Shown here one piece after another: positions 1 through 7,146 of a stretch of 8,593 nucleotides of DNA. The position numbers were made by a program, and so were the translations under genes. The stretch is from assembly GCA_027022125.1 (NCBI GenBank), contig JALVZI010000170.1, positions 2,980 through 11,572 of the forward strand, read 5' to 3'. This DNA comes from Anaerolineae bacterium. GTDB taxonomy: Bacteria > Chloroflexota > Anaerolineae > 4572-78. The notes below the pieces were generated by a model that worked only from the letters and a program-made list of their open reading frames with translations, had not been told where the DNA came from and made no database searches. The number at the start of each line of letters is the position of its first letter. Position 1 is the first letter of the stretch.

Positions 1-1
1 C

Positions 2-217
2 AATAAAGTTAAAGCCTTCCGCGAAGCCTTGCGCAACGGGCAAGCCGGTGTGACTCAATTCCGCACAGCGTACAAAATTGAAAAACTGCCGGAAATTAAA
101 ACTGGCAACCCTGACTCCGATGTGCGCGTTACCGGCTGGTCAGACAAACACTGTGCTTATTTTGATGCCATCGAAGCGATGGACTTTTACCTTCCGTTAG
201 GAGGCGATGATGTCTAA
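2..217 (+). CDS. C-terminal end of an upstream type III effector gene, possibly cas10 (partial)
   Basis: The reading frame is open from the first bases of the window and closes with TAA at 215-217, giving the last 71 residues of a protein whose start lies outside. A start at the TTG at 29 would be artificial, because the frame continues upstream without a stop. The tail is soluble, mixed in charge and ends in LPLGGDDV; it has no motif I can assign. Its stop overlaps the start of the next gene by 8 bases, so it belongs to the same operon. In III-D loci the gene in this position is often cas10, the large subunit that makes cyclic oligoadenylates, and this could be its C-terminal domain. The diagnostic HD and GGDD motifs would be upstream and cannot be checked; the GGDD string in the last residues here is not the palm-domain motif, since it lies at the extreme C-terminus. 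Another Cas protein is equally compatible. Confidence 0.55.
   Translation, partial: NKVKAFREALRNGQAGVTQFRTAYKIEKLPEIKTGNPDSDVRVTGWSDKHCAYFDAIEAMDFYLPLGGDDV
199..204 (+). promoter_or_regulatory. Ribosome binding site deciding the start of the first Cas7 gene
   Basis: AGGAGG at 199-204 lies inside the end of the upstream gene. Two ATG codons follow in tandem, at 207 and 210. The spacing is 2 bases to the first and 5 bases to the second, so the second ATG is the better start. The difference is a single N-terminal methionine. Confidence 0.7.
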
Positions 218-896
218 ATTTTATCTGAAATTCACACTCGATAGCGATGCCACTTTTGGACGGGGCGAAGGAGTTGCCGGGTTAGTGGATGAAGAGGTGG
301 AACACGATGAATTCGGCTTCCCCTATCTGCGCGGCAGAACGCTGAAAGGCTTGCTGGTAGAAGAGGTTGCCAATTTACTTTTCGCCCTAAAAAAACAAGG
401 AAGCGATCATTACGACAAGTTTACATCTGCCGCCAATACTTTATTTGGTGTATCCGGCACAATTTCCGAAGACACCGGCATTTTACGGGTGGGAGACGCT
501 CGTTTGCCCAAGCCGCTGCGAGATATGATTCGCTACCAAACACACAAACATCCAAAAGATGTTAACCGGACTAGCGTACTGGAATCACTCACCGACATCC
601 GCCGCCAAACCGCATTGGATGAAACCGGTCGTCCGGACGAAGGCAGTTTGCGCAGTATGCGAGTTATTTTGCGTCAAACCCCTTTTGAAGCAACTTTGCA
701 GTTGACCCGTACACTTGAAGATACTGATATGAATTTGGCGCAAGCACTGTTGAGCGCAGCAACACTGGCATTTCGGCGAGCCGGCACCGGTCGCAATCGG
801 GGGCGCGGCGCATTAACCGCCCACTTGCTCGATGAAACCCATACCGACATCACCGAGAAAGCCTTTAATCTTTTCCAAAAGGAGGTGGCGCAATGA
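210..896 (+). CDS. Single-domain Cas7 (Csm3-like RAMP) backbone subunit of the type III-D complex
   Basis: The 228-residue product has the size and motif order of a single Cas7/Csm3 subunit, which coats the crRNA and cuts target RNA. The first strand (KFYLKFTLDSDATFGRGEG) is followed by the loop VAGLVDEEVEHD. In that loop Asp27 (counted from the ATG at 210) sits where Csm3 carries its catalytic aspartate. LRGRTLKGLL (about residues 40-49) is the variant of the Cas7 PGSSLKG motif. A central segment SLTDIRRQTALDETGRPDEG resembles the thumb region of III-D Cas7 proteins. Near the C-terminus AGTGRNRGRGAL (about 191-201) is the glycine-rich RAMP loop. It overlaps csx10 by 4 bases (ATGA), indicating translational coupling. 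In the Synechocystis III-D variant the corresponding Cas7 is fused to Cas5; here it is free. The Cas7 family call is firm; cleavage activity is inferred from one aligned aspartate. Confidence 0.88.
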   Translation: MSKFYLKFTLDSDATFGRGEGVAGLVDEEVEHDEFGFPYLRGRTLKGLLVEEVANLLFALKKQGSDHYDKFTSAANTLFGVSGTISEDTGILRVGDARLPKPLRDMIRYQTHKHPKDVNRTSVLESLTDIRRQTALDETGRPDEGSLRSMRVILRQTPFEATLQLTRTLEDTDMNLAQALLSAATLAFRRAGTGRNRGRGALTAHLLDETHTDITEKAFNLFQKEVAQ

Positions 897-2485
897 TTGC
901 CATTCGTTACACCATAAAATTGCTAGAACCATTGCTGGCAACAGCCCTGCAAAGCGACCCCAACAGCGCGGTATCGTATCCGTACATTCCGGGTAGTTTG
1001 GTGCGGGGTGCGCTCATCGGCAGATACTTGGCAAATTCAAATGGCAAATACTTCGCCGTGCAAACAGAAAGTCGCCGCCGATTCTTGAATGGGCAAACCC
1101 GCTATCTCAATGCCTACTTGCTCGACAAAAATGGAAAGCGTACCCTGCCCACGCCGTTAAGTTGGTACAAAGAGAAAAACGCCAAACCGGAAGATGAATA
1201 CACCATTTTCGACAAAAGTGACCCCGATTTTGATGTGGAAAATCTGAACGATATCAACCAACCCAAAGCGCATGAAGCACAATTTTTCAGTATTGACGAA
1301 AGCGATGTGTATTTGTTTGACCCGAACCGTCAGGTCAACATCCATACCCGCCGTGAAAACCGCCAAAAAGGACACGCTGTCGAAGACGATGATGGGCGCA
1401 GTGCAGTTTTCCGCTACGATGCGCTGGCGGCGGGACAATTTTTCGGCGGGATAATTTTATGCGATGACCCCGCCGACGCCAAAGCGCTGGCGAAACATTT
1501 AACCCGTGGTACCGAATTTGTCATCGGCGGCTCGCGCAGTGGGGGATACGGTCGGGTACGGATTGTTGACACCAAACAAATAAACAACTGGTATGAAACC
1601 GAAACGGAAACAGATGACATTCCGGCAGGGCAAACATTCACCGTCACTTTACTCAGTGATATGATTGTGCGCGATGAAAACGGGCAATTTTCCGACACCC
1701 TTTCCGAGAAAATACTTGCCCAAGCGTTGCAAGTTGATGAAACAATGCTCAAACGGCAAAAGACCTATCGCCAAACGGCAATGGTGGGCGGATTTAACCG
1801 GAAATGGGGGTTGCCCCTACCACAAAATCTCGCCATCCGAGCCGGTTCCGTTTTCACTTTCTGCACCACTGCTGATATTCCGGCGGCGGCAATTGAAGCG
1901 CTGCAATGGCGCGGGCTGGGTGAACGTCGCGCCGAAGGATTTGGACGATTGGTTGTAAATTGGTTCGATTATGAAGATGACCTCCGTTCTGCCGAAACGG
2001 GTAAAGATGGCTCGACATTGCTTAAACCGAAATTGGATGCCAAAAGCCGAAAATTGGCGCAACAAATGACCGAACGCCTTTTCCGCCGCAACGCAGACCG
2101 TGCGCTGGTTAAAGAAGCAAACCAGATAACTATTGGCAACCCACCCAAACGGAGTCAATTAGGCGGTTTGCGAACAGCAATCCGTCAAGCGTTGCAGGCA
2201 GAAAGTATCAGCATTCAACCGGTGATTAGTTATCTGAATGAAATGAAGTTGACCGCAAACAAACAGTTTGAATCTGCCCGTATCGGTTCAAACACACTGA
2301 AAGATTGGTTGATGGAACAACTTAAACACCCCGACCAAGTTTGGCAACAATTGGGCACACCGAATACAAATCCGCTGTATATAGCAGAGGTTACGTTATC
2401 ACAAACATTGGCAGCGGAATACACCTTGCGGTTGGTGGATATGGTATTGGCAAGAGCAAGCAAGAAGGAGCGCAACAATGGCTAA
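893..2485 (+). CDS. csx10: Csx10, Cas5-type subunit of type III-D with a probable Cas11-like C-terminal domain
   Basis: The 530-residue protein is the III-D Cas5 homologue expected to hold the 5' handle of the crRNA. N-terminal strand IRYTIKLLEPLLAT leads to YIPGSLVRGAL (residues 31-41), the typical Csx10 motif. A first glycine-rich loop is at 212-222 (GGSRSGGYGRV), and a second Csx10 signature is at 339-352 (WRGLGERRAEGFGR). The RAMP fold therefore ends near residue 360. The remaining roughly 170 residues have no glycine loops, are rich in Lys, Gln, Leu and Ala, and read as helical. I infer that they form a Cas11-like small subunit, as in the Cas7-Cas5-Cas11 fusion of the Synechocystis system. 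No separate cas11 gene is seen in the window. AGGAGGTG at 880-887 precedes the ATG by 5 bases. The stop overlaps the next gene by 8 bases. Residues about 80-150 are an Asp-rich insertion of unclear role. The Csx10 call is strong; the Cas11 assignment is inference. Confidence 0.88.
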   Translation: MIAIRYTIKLLEPLLATALQSDPNSAVSYPYIPGSLVRGALIGRYLANSNGKYFAVQTESRRRFLNGQTRYLNAYLLDKNGKRTLPTPLSWYKEKNAKPEDEYTIFDKSDPDFDVENLNDINQPKAHEAQFFSIDESDVYLFDPNRQVNIHTRRENRQKGHAVEDDDGRSAVFRYDALAAGQFFGGIILCDDPADAKALAKHLTRGTEFVIGGSRSGGYGRVRIVDTKQINNWYETETETDDIPAGQTFTVTLLSDMIVRDENGQFSDTLSEKILAQALQVDETMLKRQKTYRQTAMVGGFNRKWGLPLPQNLAIRAGSVFTFCTTADIPAAAIEALQWRGLGERRAEGFGRLVVNWFDYEDDLRSAETGKDGSTLLKPKLDAKSRKLAQQMTERLFRRNADRALVKEANQITIGNPPKRSQLGGLRTAIRQALQAESISIQPVISYLNEMKLTANKQFESARIGSNTLKDWLMEQLKHPDQVWQQLGTPNTNPLYIAEVTLSQTLAAEYTLRLVDMVLARASKKERNNG

Positions 2486-3935
2486 ATCAGATGGTTGGCG
2501 ACACCCCAGACCCATTGTCAAACGAATCATCATTGAAGGTAATTTAGAGTTGCAAAGTCCGGCGCACTTTGGCAGCGGCGATACAGAACCGCTGTCGCCC
2601 ATTGATATGCTGTTGTTGCGCGACCCACTGACCGGTGCGCCACTACTGCCCGGTGCTTCCATTGCCGGAGCGTTGCGAAACTACCTTCGCACTCGGCAGT
2701 TTGGCTATCATAAAAAACAAACCGGATTGGCTGAAAAATTATTTGGCGGCGATAAAGGCAGTGACCATGGCAACCAAAGTTCACTCATTATTCACGATTC
2801 GATAGCCACCAACTACAACATTGAAGTGCGAGACAGCGTGAGAATTAACGCCAAAACTCGCACCGCCGAAGATGGCGCAGTATTCAATATAGAAGTTTTA
2901 AGCGCCGGCACCATCTTCCCCCTGAAAATGGAACTGCTCATCGAACAGGGAACAGAAAGCGACTTGCTGTTAGCCTTAAAAACCGCTTTAACCGGGCTTG
3001 CCAACGGCGATATTCATTTGGGAATGCGTAAAAATCGTGGATTGGGACACGTCAAAATAACCAAATGGCAAATTTGGGAATATGATATGACCAAATCCAC
3101 TGATATGCTGGCGTGGCTATCGCGGGGGCGAAATTTTGCTACCAACAACATCCAACCGGCGCAAGATTTGGATGTGTTGACTAAAACCCCAATGCCCGAT
3201 GCCCGCGATTATTTTCAACTGACGGCAATATTCAACCTGAATGGCTCTATTCTAATTGGCGGCGGCGCCGACCCTGATGGCAGCGGCGCAGATGATGTTC
3301 ACCTGCATGGTTGGTTTCTCAATAATGGAAAACTTGAAGCCATTCCCATTATTCCCGGTAGCAGTTTTGCCGGCGTCATTCGTCACCGGGCACAGAAAAT
3401 TGTCAACACCCTTTTCGACGGTCAACCGCTTGCAGAAACACTGGTAAATAAAATGTTCGGCAGTGATAAAGGCACAGGTAACAATAAACTTATTGCCAGC
3501 CGTATTTGGGTGAGTGATACCAAAATTACAGGGGGAAAATCGGTAGTGCAAAACCGTATTGCTATTGACCGCTTTACCGGTGGCGCACACGATACAGCAC
3601 TGTTCAGCGAGGCGGCATTATTCAGCGAAAATGATGCACGGTTGACTCTTAATTTGCGATTGATTAACCCCGACGATGCGGAAATCGGCTTGCTATTGCA
3701 CGTTCTGAAAGATTTATGGACTGGCGATTTGGCTATCGGTAGTGATAGCAGCATTGGGCGTGGACGGCTGCAGGGCAGAGAAGCAACCCTGCTGTGGTAC
3801 GGAAATGGTGCTGAAAAAGGCAAGTGGGTCATTAAAACAGCAAACGGTGAACTGACATTTGAGCCACCGACCACCCCCGGTGAATTGGAACAATTTGCCG
3901 CCAAACTGAACGAAAAAGGAGGCGCAACTCAATGA
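2478..3935 (+). CDS. Tandem Cas7-Cas7 RAMP protein (Cas7-2x type, Csm3-like)
   Basis: Two complete Cas7 domains lie in one 485-residue chain. Domain 1 has a first strand ending ELQSPAHFGSGD, an Asp43 in SPIDMLLLRD at the Csm3 catalytic position, LLPGASIAGALR at 56-67, LFGGDKGS, and a glycine-rich loop GMRKNRGLGHV at 182-192. Domain 2 repeats the plan: FNLNGSILIGGGAD, a candidate Asp272 or Asp273 in GADDVHLHG, IIPGSSFAGVIR at 291-301, MFGSDKGTG, VQNRIAIDRFTGGA, and IGSDSSIGRGRL at 420-431. Each domain would occupy one backbone position on the crRNA and could supply one target-RNA cleavage site. This matches the Cas7-2x subunit of the Synechocystis III-D variant. AAGGAG at 2465-2470 is 7 bases before the ATG. 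The frame overlaps csx10 by 8 bases and csx19 by 4. The tandem architecture is visible directly; the catalytic role of each aspartate is inferred from motif position. Confidence 0.88.
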   Translation: MAKSDGWRHPRPIVKRIIIEGNLELQSPAHFGSGDTEPLSPIDMLLLRDPLTGAPLLPGASIAGALRNYLRTRQFGYHKKQTGLAEKLFGGDKGSDHGNQSSLIIHDSIATNYNIEVRDSVRINAKTRTAEDGAVFNIEVLSAGTIFPLKMELLIEQGTESDLLLALKTALTGLANGDIHLGMRKNRGLGHVKITKWQIWEYDMTKSTDMLAWLSRGRNFATNNIQPAQDLDVLTKTPMPDARDYFQLTAIFNLNGSILIGGGADPDGSGADDVHLHGWFLNNGKLEAIPIIPGSSFAGVIRHRAQKIVNTLFDGQPLAETLVNKMFGSDKGTGNNKLIASRIWVSDTKITGGKSVVQNRIAIDRFTGGAHDTALFSEAALFSENDARLTLNLRLINPDDAEIGLLLHVLKDLWTGDLAIGSDSSIGRGRLQGREATLLWYGNGAEKGKWVIKTANGELTFEPPTTPGELEQFAAKLNEKGGATQ

Positions 3936-4537
3936 GCAATCAAACAATAACACCGGTCAGAGAAATAAAGCAGGTTACAAGAGCCATCGCCCCCCTTCCG
4001 GTTGATACACCAACAACCGATTGGCTTGTCAAACAAGCAGATGGAGCGGATTGGCAGTTATTGGCGTTTGCAGATGACGGTTTAATTTGGGGCAAAATAG
4101 AAAAAGGGATAATCTTTCTTTCCGGCGAGCAATTTCCGGACATCTCTCCGGCGTGGAGAACAGAAACCTTGCAAGAAGCCCGACTATTCAACACAGATGC
4201 CCAAATCCATCTATGGCGTACCGATGACGGTTGGCAAGCAAACCGTATCACAGATGGCACAGGTAAAACGGTTGCTTATTACGACGAATCGCAGATCTTA
4301 TGGGGAAATGTTCACCAAAACGAAAAAGAGGGCTTCACCCTTGTGTCAGATGGGTCGCTGGGGTTTCGGCACGCTGTTCCCATTAGCGTGGACAAATCCA
4401 AATTCAGCAGAGAGAACGCAAAAAATAAGCGGCGACCCCTGCGCTTAAAAGTACGACACTATTTAACCCAAGATGATGATACCGGCGTAATGATTGTTGC
4501 CTTGAGCCGGTTAGTCGAAGTGGAGGCAATCGAATGA
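3932..4537 (+). CDS. csx19: Csx19, small accessory protein of type III-D (TIGR03984-like)
   Basis: The 201-residue protein has no RAMP motifs. It matches my memory of the Csx19/TIGR03984 family: LLAFADDGLIWGKI (43-56), TLQEARLFN (79-87), a strand QIHLWRTDDGWQANRI (91-106), YDESQILWG (117-125) and a basic RPLRLKVRHYL near 168-178. It is wedged between two Cas7-type genes with ATGA overlaps on both sides, which is where Csx19 sits in III-D operons. In the Synechocystis complex Csx19 is a stable subunit of the effector; its biochemical role is not well defined. No signal peptide, membrane segment or nuclease motif is visible. The residues about 155-170 (SKFSRENAKNKRRP) are strongly basic and could contact RNA. 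The family call rests on recalled motifs and gene position, not on a search. Confidence 0.8.
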   Translation: MSNQTITPVREIKQVTRAIAPLPVDTPTTDWLVKQADGADWQLLAFADDGLIWGKIEKGIIFLSGEQFPDISPAWRTETLQEARLFNTDAQIHLWRTDDGWQANRITDGTGKTVAYYDESQILWGNVHQNEKEGFTLVSDGSLGFRHAVPISVDKSKFSRENAKNKRRPLRLKVRHYLTQDDDTGVMIVALSRLVEVEAIE

Positions 4538-6759
4538 GTTTTCCGAAACACAAAAACCCATCACCCCAAAATGCAGCAACTGCTCCCTATAACTTTGTGC
4601 CACTACCGGACAAAATAGAGGCTGTACAACTGGAAGATATACCTGACCACGATAAATACGACACGCAACGTTACACCGGGCGCATTGAAGTAAAACTAAC
4701 CACCGCCTCTCCGCTCTATATCCGCACCGGACTATCGCCGGCAGACTTTGCAGAAATGGGTAAGAAATCTTTTGCCGACCTGACGCCTGTACAACGAAGA
4801 AAGATTGCGCAATTTTTCCACATCTATGCCAACCCGGTTATTCCCGGTAGCAGCTTGCGCGGTATGTTACGGGCAATGATTGAAATTGTTACCTATGGCA
4901 AAGTCCAACCGGTAAGTGATAAACCACTAGTTTATCGAGCCGTGGGAGACCGAACTTCGTTGGGAAATTTCTATCGGACCCAACTTTTAGGACCGAATAA
5001 ATCCGGCAAAGATATGCACTATGATTACCCATCATCTAATGTGCGGGGTGGTTATTTGGCAAAAGATTCCGACGGAAATTGGGCTATCAGACCGGCGCAA
5101 ACCCATTTTGGGGAAACGTTTGTCCATGTTGATTATGACTTGGCTACCACCATTACTGGTGGTAGATATGGTCGACAACGAGTTTATGATGTTTTTGTAT
5201 CTCCGGCAAAAAGAAATAAATCAAATCGAGGTAAACGAGGTAGCAAAACATTGTTTCTGGATTTAGCCTTAACTGATACTGTCGCCCGTACCAAAACAAA
5301 CTCATCTATGGTTCCTGCTAAATTGATAGAATCAGGGAAAATGGGCAAACCCGGTTTTAAACACGGCAAACATATGCACTGTGCTATTTATGAACCTGAT
5401 ACCACGAAACCATTAATCAAAATTCCTCGGGAAATTTGGGAAATTTATGTAGAAGATCGAGATTTAAATCGAGGTATTCCAACCCGTGCGATTAAAAATG
5501 TAGGCGACCCACTCTTTTATCTGGTTGACCACAAAGGAAATTTAATTTTCTTTGGTCCAACGATGATGTTCCGTTTACCATATACCCAGAGTCCTGCTGA
5601 CCTCGGCCCCAAAGAGTTGCATCAAGATATAAAGACAACAAAAGTTGATTTTGCTGAAGCAATGTTTGGCTATATTAAAACAAAAGACACACAAGAAAAA
5701 GCCTACGCCGGACGCATTTTTGTGGAAGATGCTCAATTGGCAAATGATCAAAACACCAGTGATATTTGGTTAAGTGACATACCAATTACACCTAAGATTT
5801 TAAGCGGACCCAAACCAACGTCTTTTCAACTTTATCTAACTCAACAAGACCCAAACAATAACAAAGAATTGGATCATTACGAACCCACTTCGCCTCACAA
5901 AACTGTTATTCGTGGGCATAAACTATATTGGCACAAGGGAGCAAATCCGTCCATTACTCATCCCGACCCGCAAAATGCTCCGGAAAAGCAAATCACCCAA
6001 ATCAAACCGCTCAAAGCCGGTGTATCTTTCACGTTTACCATCCACTTTGAAAATCTGAGTGAATCGGAACTGGGCGCTTTGTGGTGGGTTTTACGATTGG
6101 GCGCAGATGACAACTACCGTTTGAAGTTAGGTATGGGCAAACCGCTGGGTATGGGGGCAGTCAAAACAGAGCCAACTTTGCATTTAACCAACCGCAAGAT
6201 GCGCTACCAATCCTTGTTCAATAGCAATAACTGGCAAAATGGAGCAACCGGAAAAGATAACGACAATGCCGATAAATTAGCCGACAAGTTTGAAGATTGC
6301 ATAAAACGACACCATGCTGATGCTTTTGGCGGAGATGGTCGTATTGAACAATTACGCGCCTTGCTCAGTTGGCCGGGACCTGCACCCCAATTCACTGAAT
6401 ATATAACTGACCTAAAGTCGTTTAGTCGTGACCGAAAGGTATTACCCACACCAGTCTGGGTTTTAGAACAAAACCCACCGCACAATGATACTTTGCCCCA
6501 ACAATCAACTACTACTGCTACAAGCCAACAGCATACGCCAAAGGAACAGAACGTTTATCCCAAAAACTTTATCTTTAAAGTCAAACTTTCCGGCAAATGG
6601 GATAAAAAAATCAAAGGTCTGACTGTCAAAATGCCTAAAGGCGAAATAGGCCACTTATCGATTCCCTCCCGCAAAAGAATCGAGCGGGAACTCGGCAACA
6701 CGGTTGAATTGATTGTAGCCGATTATAAAAACGGTGTTTGTGTATTGGATTTTCACTGA
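4534..6759 (+). CDS. Large Cas7-type RAMP with internal insertion (TIGR03986 family, Cas7-insertion type)
   Basis: The 741-residue protein opens with YNFVPLPDKIEAV, then a RAMP strand IEVKLTTASPLYIRTGL (51-67), FFHIYANPVIPGSSLRGMLR (94-113) and YRAVGDRTSLGNFYRTQL (134-151), the hallmark N-terminus of TIGR03986. A glycine-rich loop LGMGKPLGMGAVK closes the RAMP fold at 532-544. Roughly 380 residues between the PGSSLRG motif and ADDNYRLKLG must hold a large insertion; the Synechocystis equivalent is called Cas7-insertion. After a linker rich in Thr, Gln, Ser and Pro (about 650-677) comes a basic tail of about 64 residues (from NFIFKVKLSGKWDKK), probably a separate small module. I see no clear Csm3-type catalytic aspartate in the first loop (Asp71 and Asp82 are candidates). 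The gene has an ATGA overlap with csx19 and ends 1 base before csx15. Its middle is AT-rich: about 35% GC at 5161-5220 by hand count. Family assignment is good; functions of the insertion and tail are unknown. Confidence 0.88.
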   Translation: MSFPKHKNPSPQNAATAPYNFVPLPDKIEAVQLEDIPDHDKYDTQRYTGRIEVKLTTASPLYIRTGLSPADFAEMGKKSFADLTPVQRRKIAQFFHIYANPVIPGSSLRGMLRAMIEIVTYGKVQPVSDKPLVYRAVGDRTSLGNFYRTQLLGPNKSGKDMHYDYPSSNVRGGYLAKDSDGNWAIRPAQTHFGETFVHVDYDLATTITGGRYGRQRVYDVFVSPAKRNKSNRGKRGSKTLFLDLALTDTVARTKTNSSMVPAKLIESGKMGKPGFKHGKHMHCAIYEPDTTKPLIKIPREIWEIYVEDRDLNRGIPTRAIKNVGDPLFYLVDHKGNLIFFGPTMMFRLPYTQSPADLGPKELHQDIKTTKVDFAEAMFGYIKTKDTQEKAYAGRIFVEDAQLANDQNTSDIWLSDIPITPKILSGPKPTSFQLYLTQQDPNNNKELDHYEPTSPHKTVIRGHKLYWHKGANPSITHPDPQNAPEKQITQIKPLKAGVSFTFTIHFENLSESELGALWWVLRLGADDNYRLKLGMGKPLGMGAVKTEPTLHLTNRKMRYQSLFNSNNWQNGATGKDNDNADKLADKFEDCIKRHHADAFGGDGRIEQLRALLSWPGPAPQFTEYITDLKSFSRDRKVLPTPVWVLEQNPPHNDTLPQQSTTTATSQQHTPKEQNVYPKNFIFKVKLSGKWDKKIKGLTVKMPKGEIGHLSIPSRKRIERELGNTVELIVADYKNGVCVLDFH

Positions 6760-6760
6760 T

Positions 6761-7144
6761 ATGATCCTCATCAACTTCTCGCATCCCGTTACCGCCGAGC
6801 AGCGCGCTCAAATCGAGGCGCTTACCGGCGAACCCATCGCCCGCACCATCGAGCGCCCGGCGCAATTCGACACCGCCGAACCCTTTGCCCCGCAAGTGGC
6901 ATCGCTGGTTGACGCCGTCGGGCTAACCCCCGCCGAGTGGCAATCCGAGCCATTGCTGCTTATTTTGCCCAGCCTCAACTTCGGCGCGGCAGTGCTGCTG
7001 GCGGAACTGCACGGTCGCTGCGGCTACTTTCCGCCCATCGTCCGCATTCGCCCCGTGCCGAATAGCCTGCCCCCCCGCTTTGAGGTGGCAGAAATCATCA
7101 ACCTGCAAGCCGTGCGCGATACCGCCCGCCGCACCCGGAGTTGA
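6761..7144 (+). CDS. csx15: Csx15 family CRISPR ancillary protein
   Basis: The 127-residue protein starts MILINFSHPVTAEQRAQIEA, the N-terminal pattern I associate with Csx15. It continues with LLLILPSLNFGAAVLLAELHG (65-85), a conserved GRCGYFPPIVRIRPV (85-99) and a C-terminal EIINLQAVRDTARR (111-124). The fold looks like a small alpha/beta Rossmann-like domain. Csx15 occurs with type III systems and is thought to act in cyclic oligoadenylate signalling, by binding or removing the signal rather than cutting RNA; I recall this only in outline. I chose the ATG at 6761, 1 base after the preceding stop, because an in-frame upstream start at 6734 would lie inside the previous gene and add nine residues before this motif. 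No clear Shine-Dalgarno is seen, so translation is probably coupled. The gene is strikingly GC-rich (about 70% at 6841-6900 by hand count) compared with its upstream neighbour. Confidence 0.82.
   Translation: MILINFSHPVTAEQRAQIEALTGEPIARTIERPAQFDTAEPFAPQVASLVDAVGLTPAEWQSEPLLLILPSLNFGAAVLLAELHGRCGYFPPIVRIRPVPNSLPPRFEVAEIINLQAVRDTARRTRS
7137..7140 (+). promoter_or_regulatory. Ribosome binding site deciding the cas6 start
   Basis: GGAG at 7137-7140 lies in the last codons of csx15, 6 bases before the ATG at 7147. An in-frame TTG at 7141 directly abuts the GGAG and has no room for initiation. This supports the ATG start. Confidence 0.6.
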
Positions 7145-7146
7145 AT

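Noticed and set aside
199..217. The GGDD near the C-terminus of the first partial protein as the Cas10 cyclase motif
   Set aside because: It sits in the last four to five residues of the protein, with no palm-domain context, so it cannot be the catalytic motif.
1157..1438. Minus-strand and out-of-frame ORFs of 60-160 codons inside the cas genes
   Set aside because: They overlap strongly supported RAMP genes, lack ribosome binding sites and show no recognisable domains. They are shadows of the coding strand.
210..6759. Type III-E (Cas7-11) or III-A/III-B assignment
   Set aside because: The Cas7 units are on separate chains, which excludes III-E. Csx10, Csx19 and the TIGR03986-type protein are III-D markers and are not found in III-A or III-B sets.
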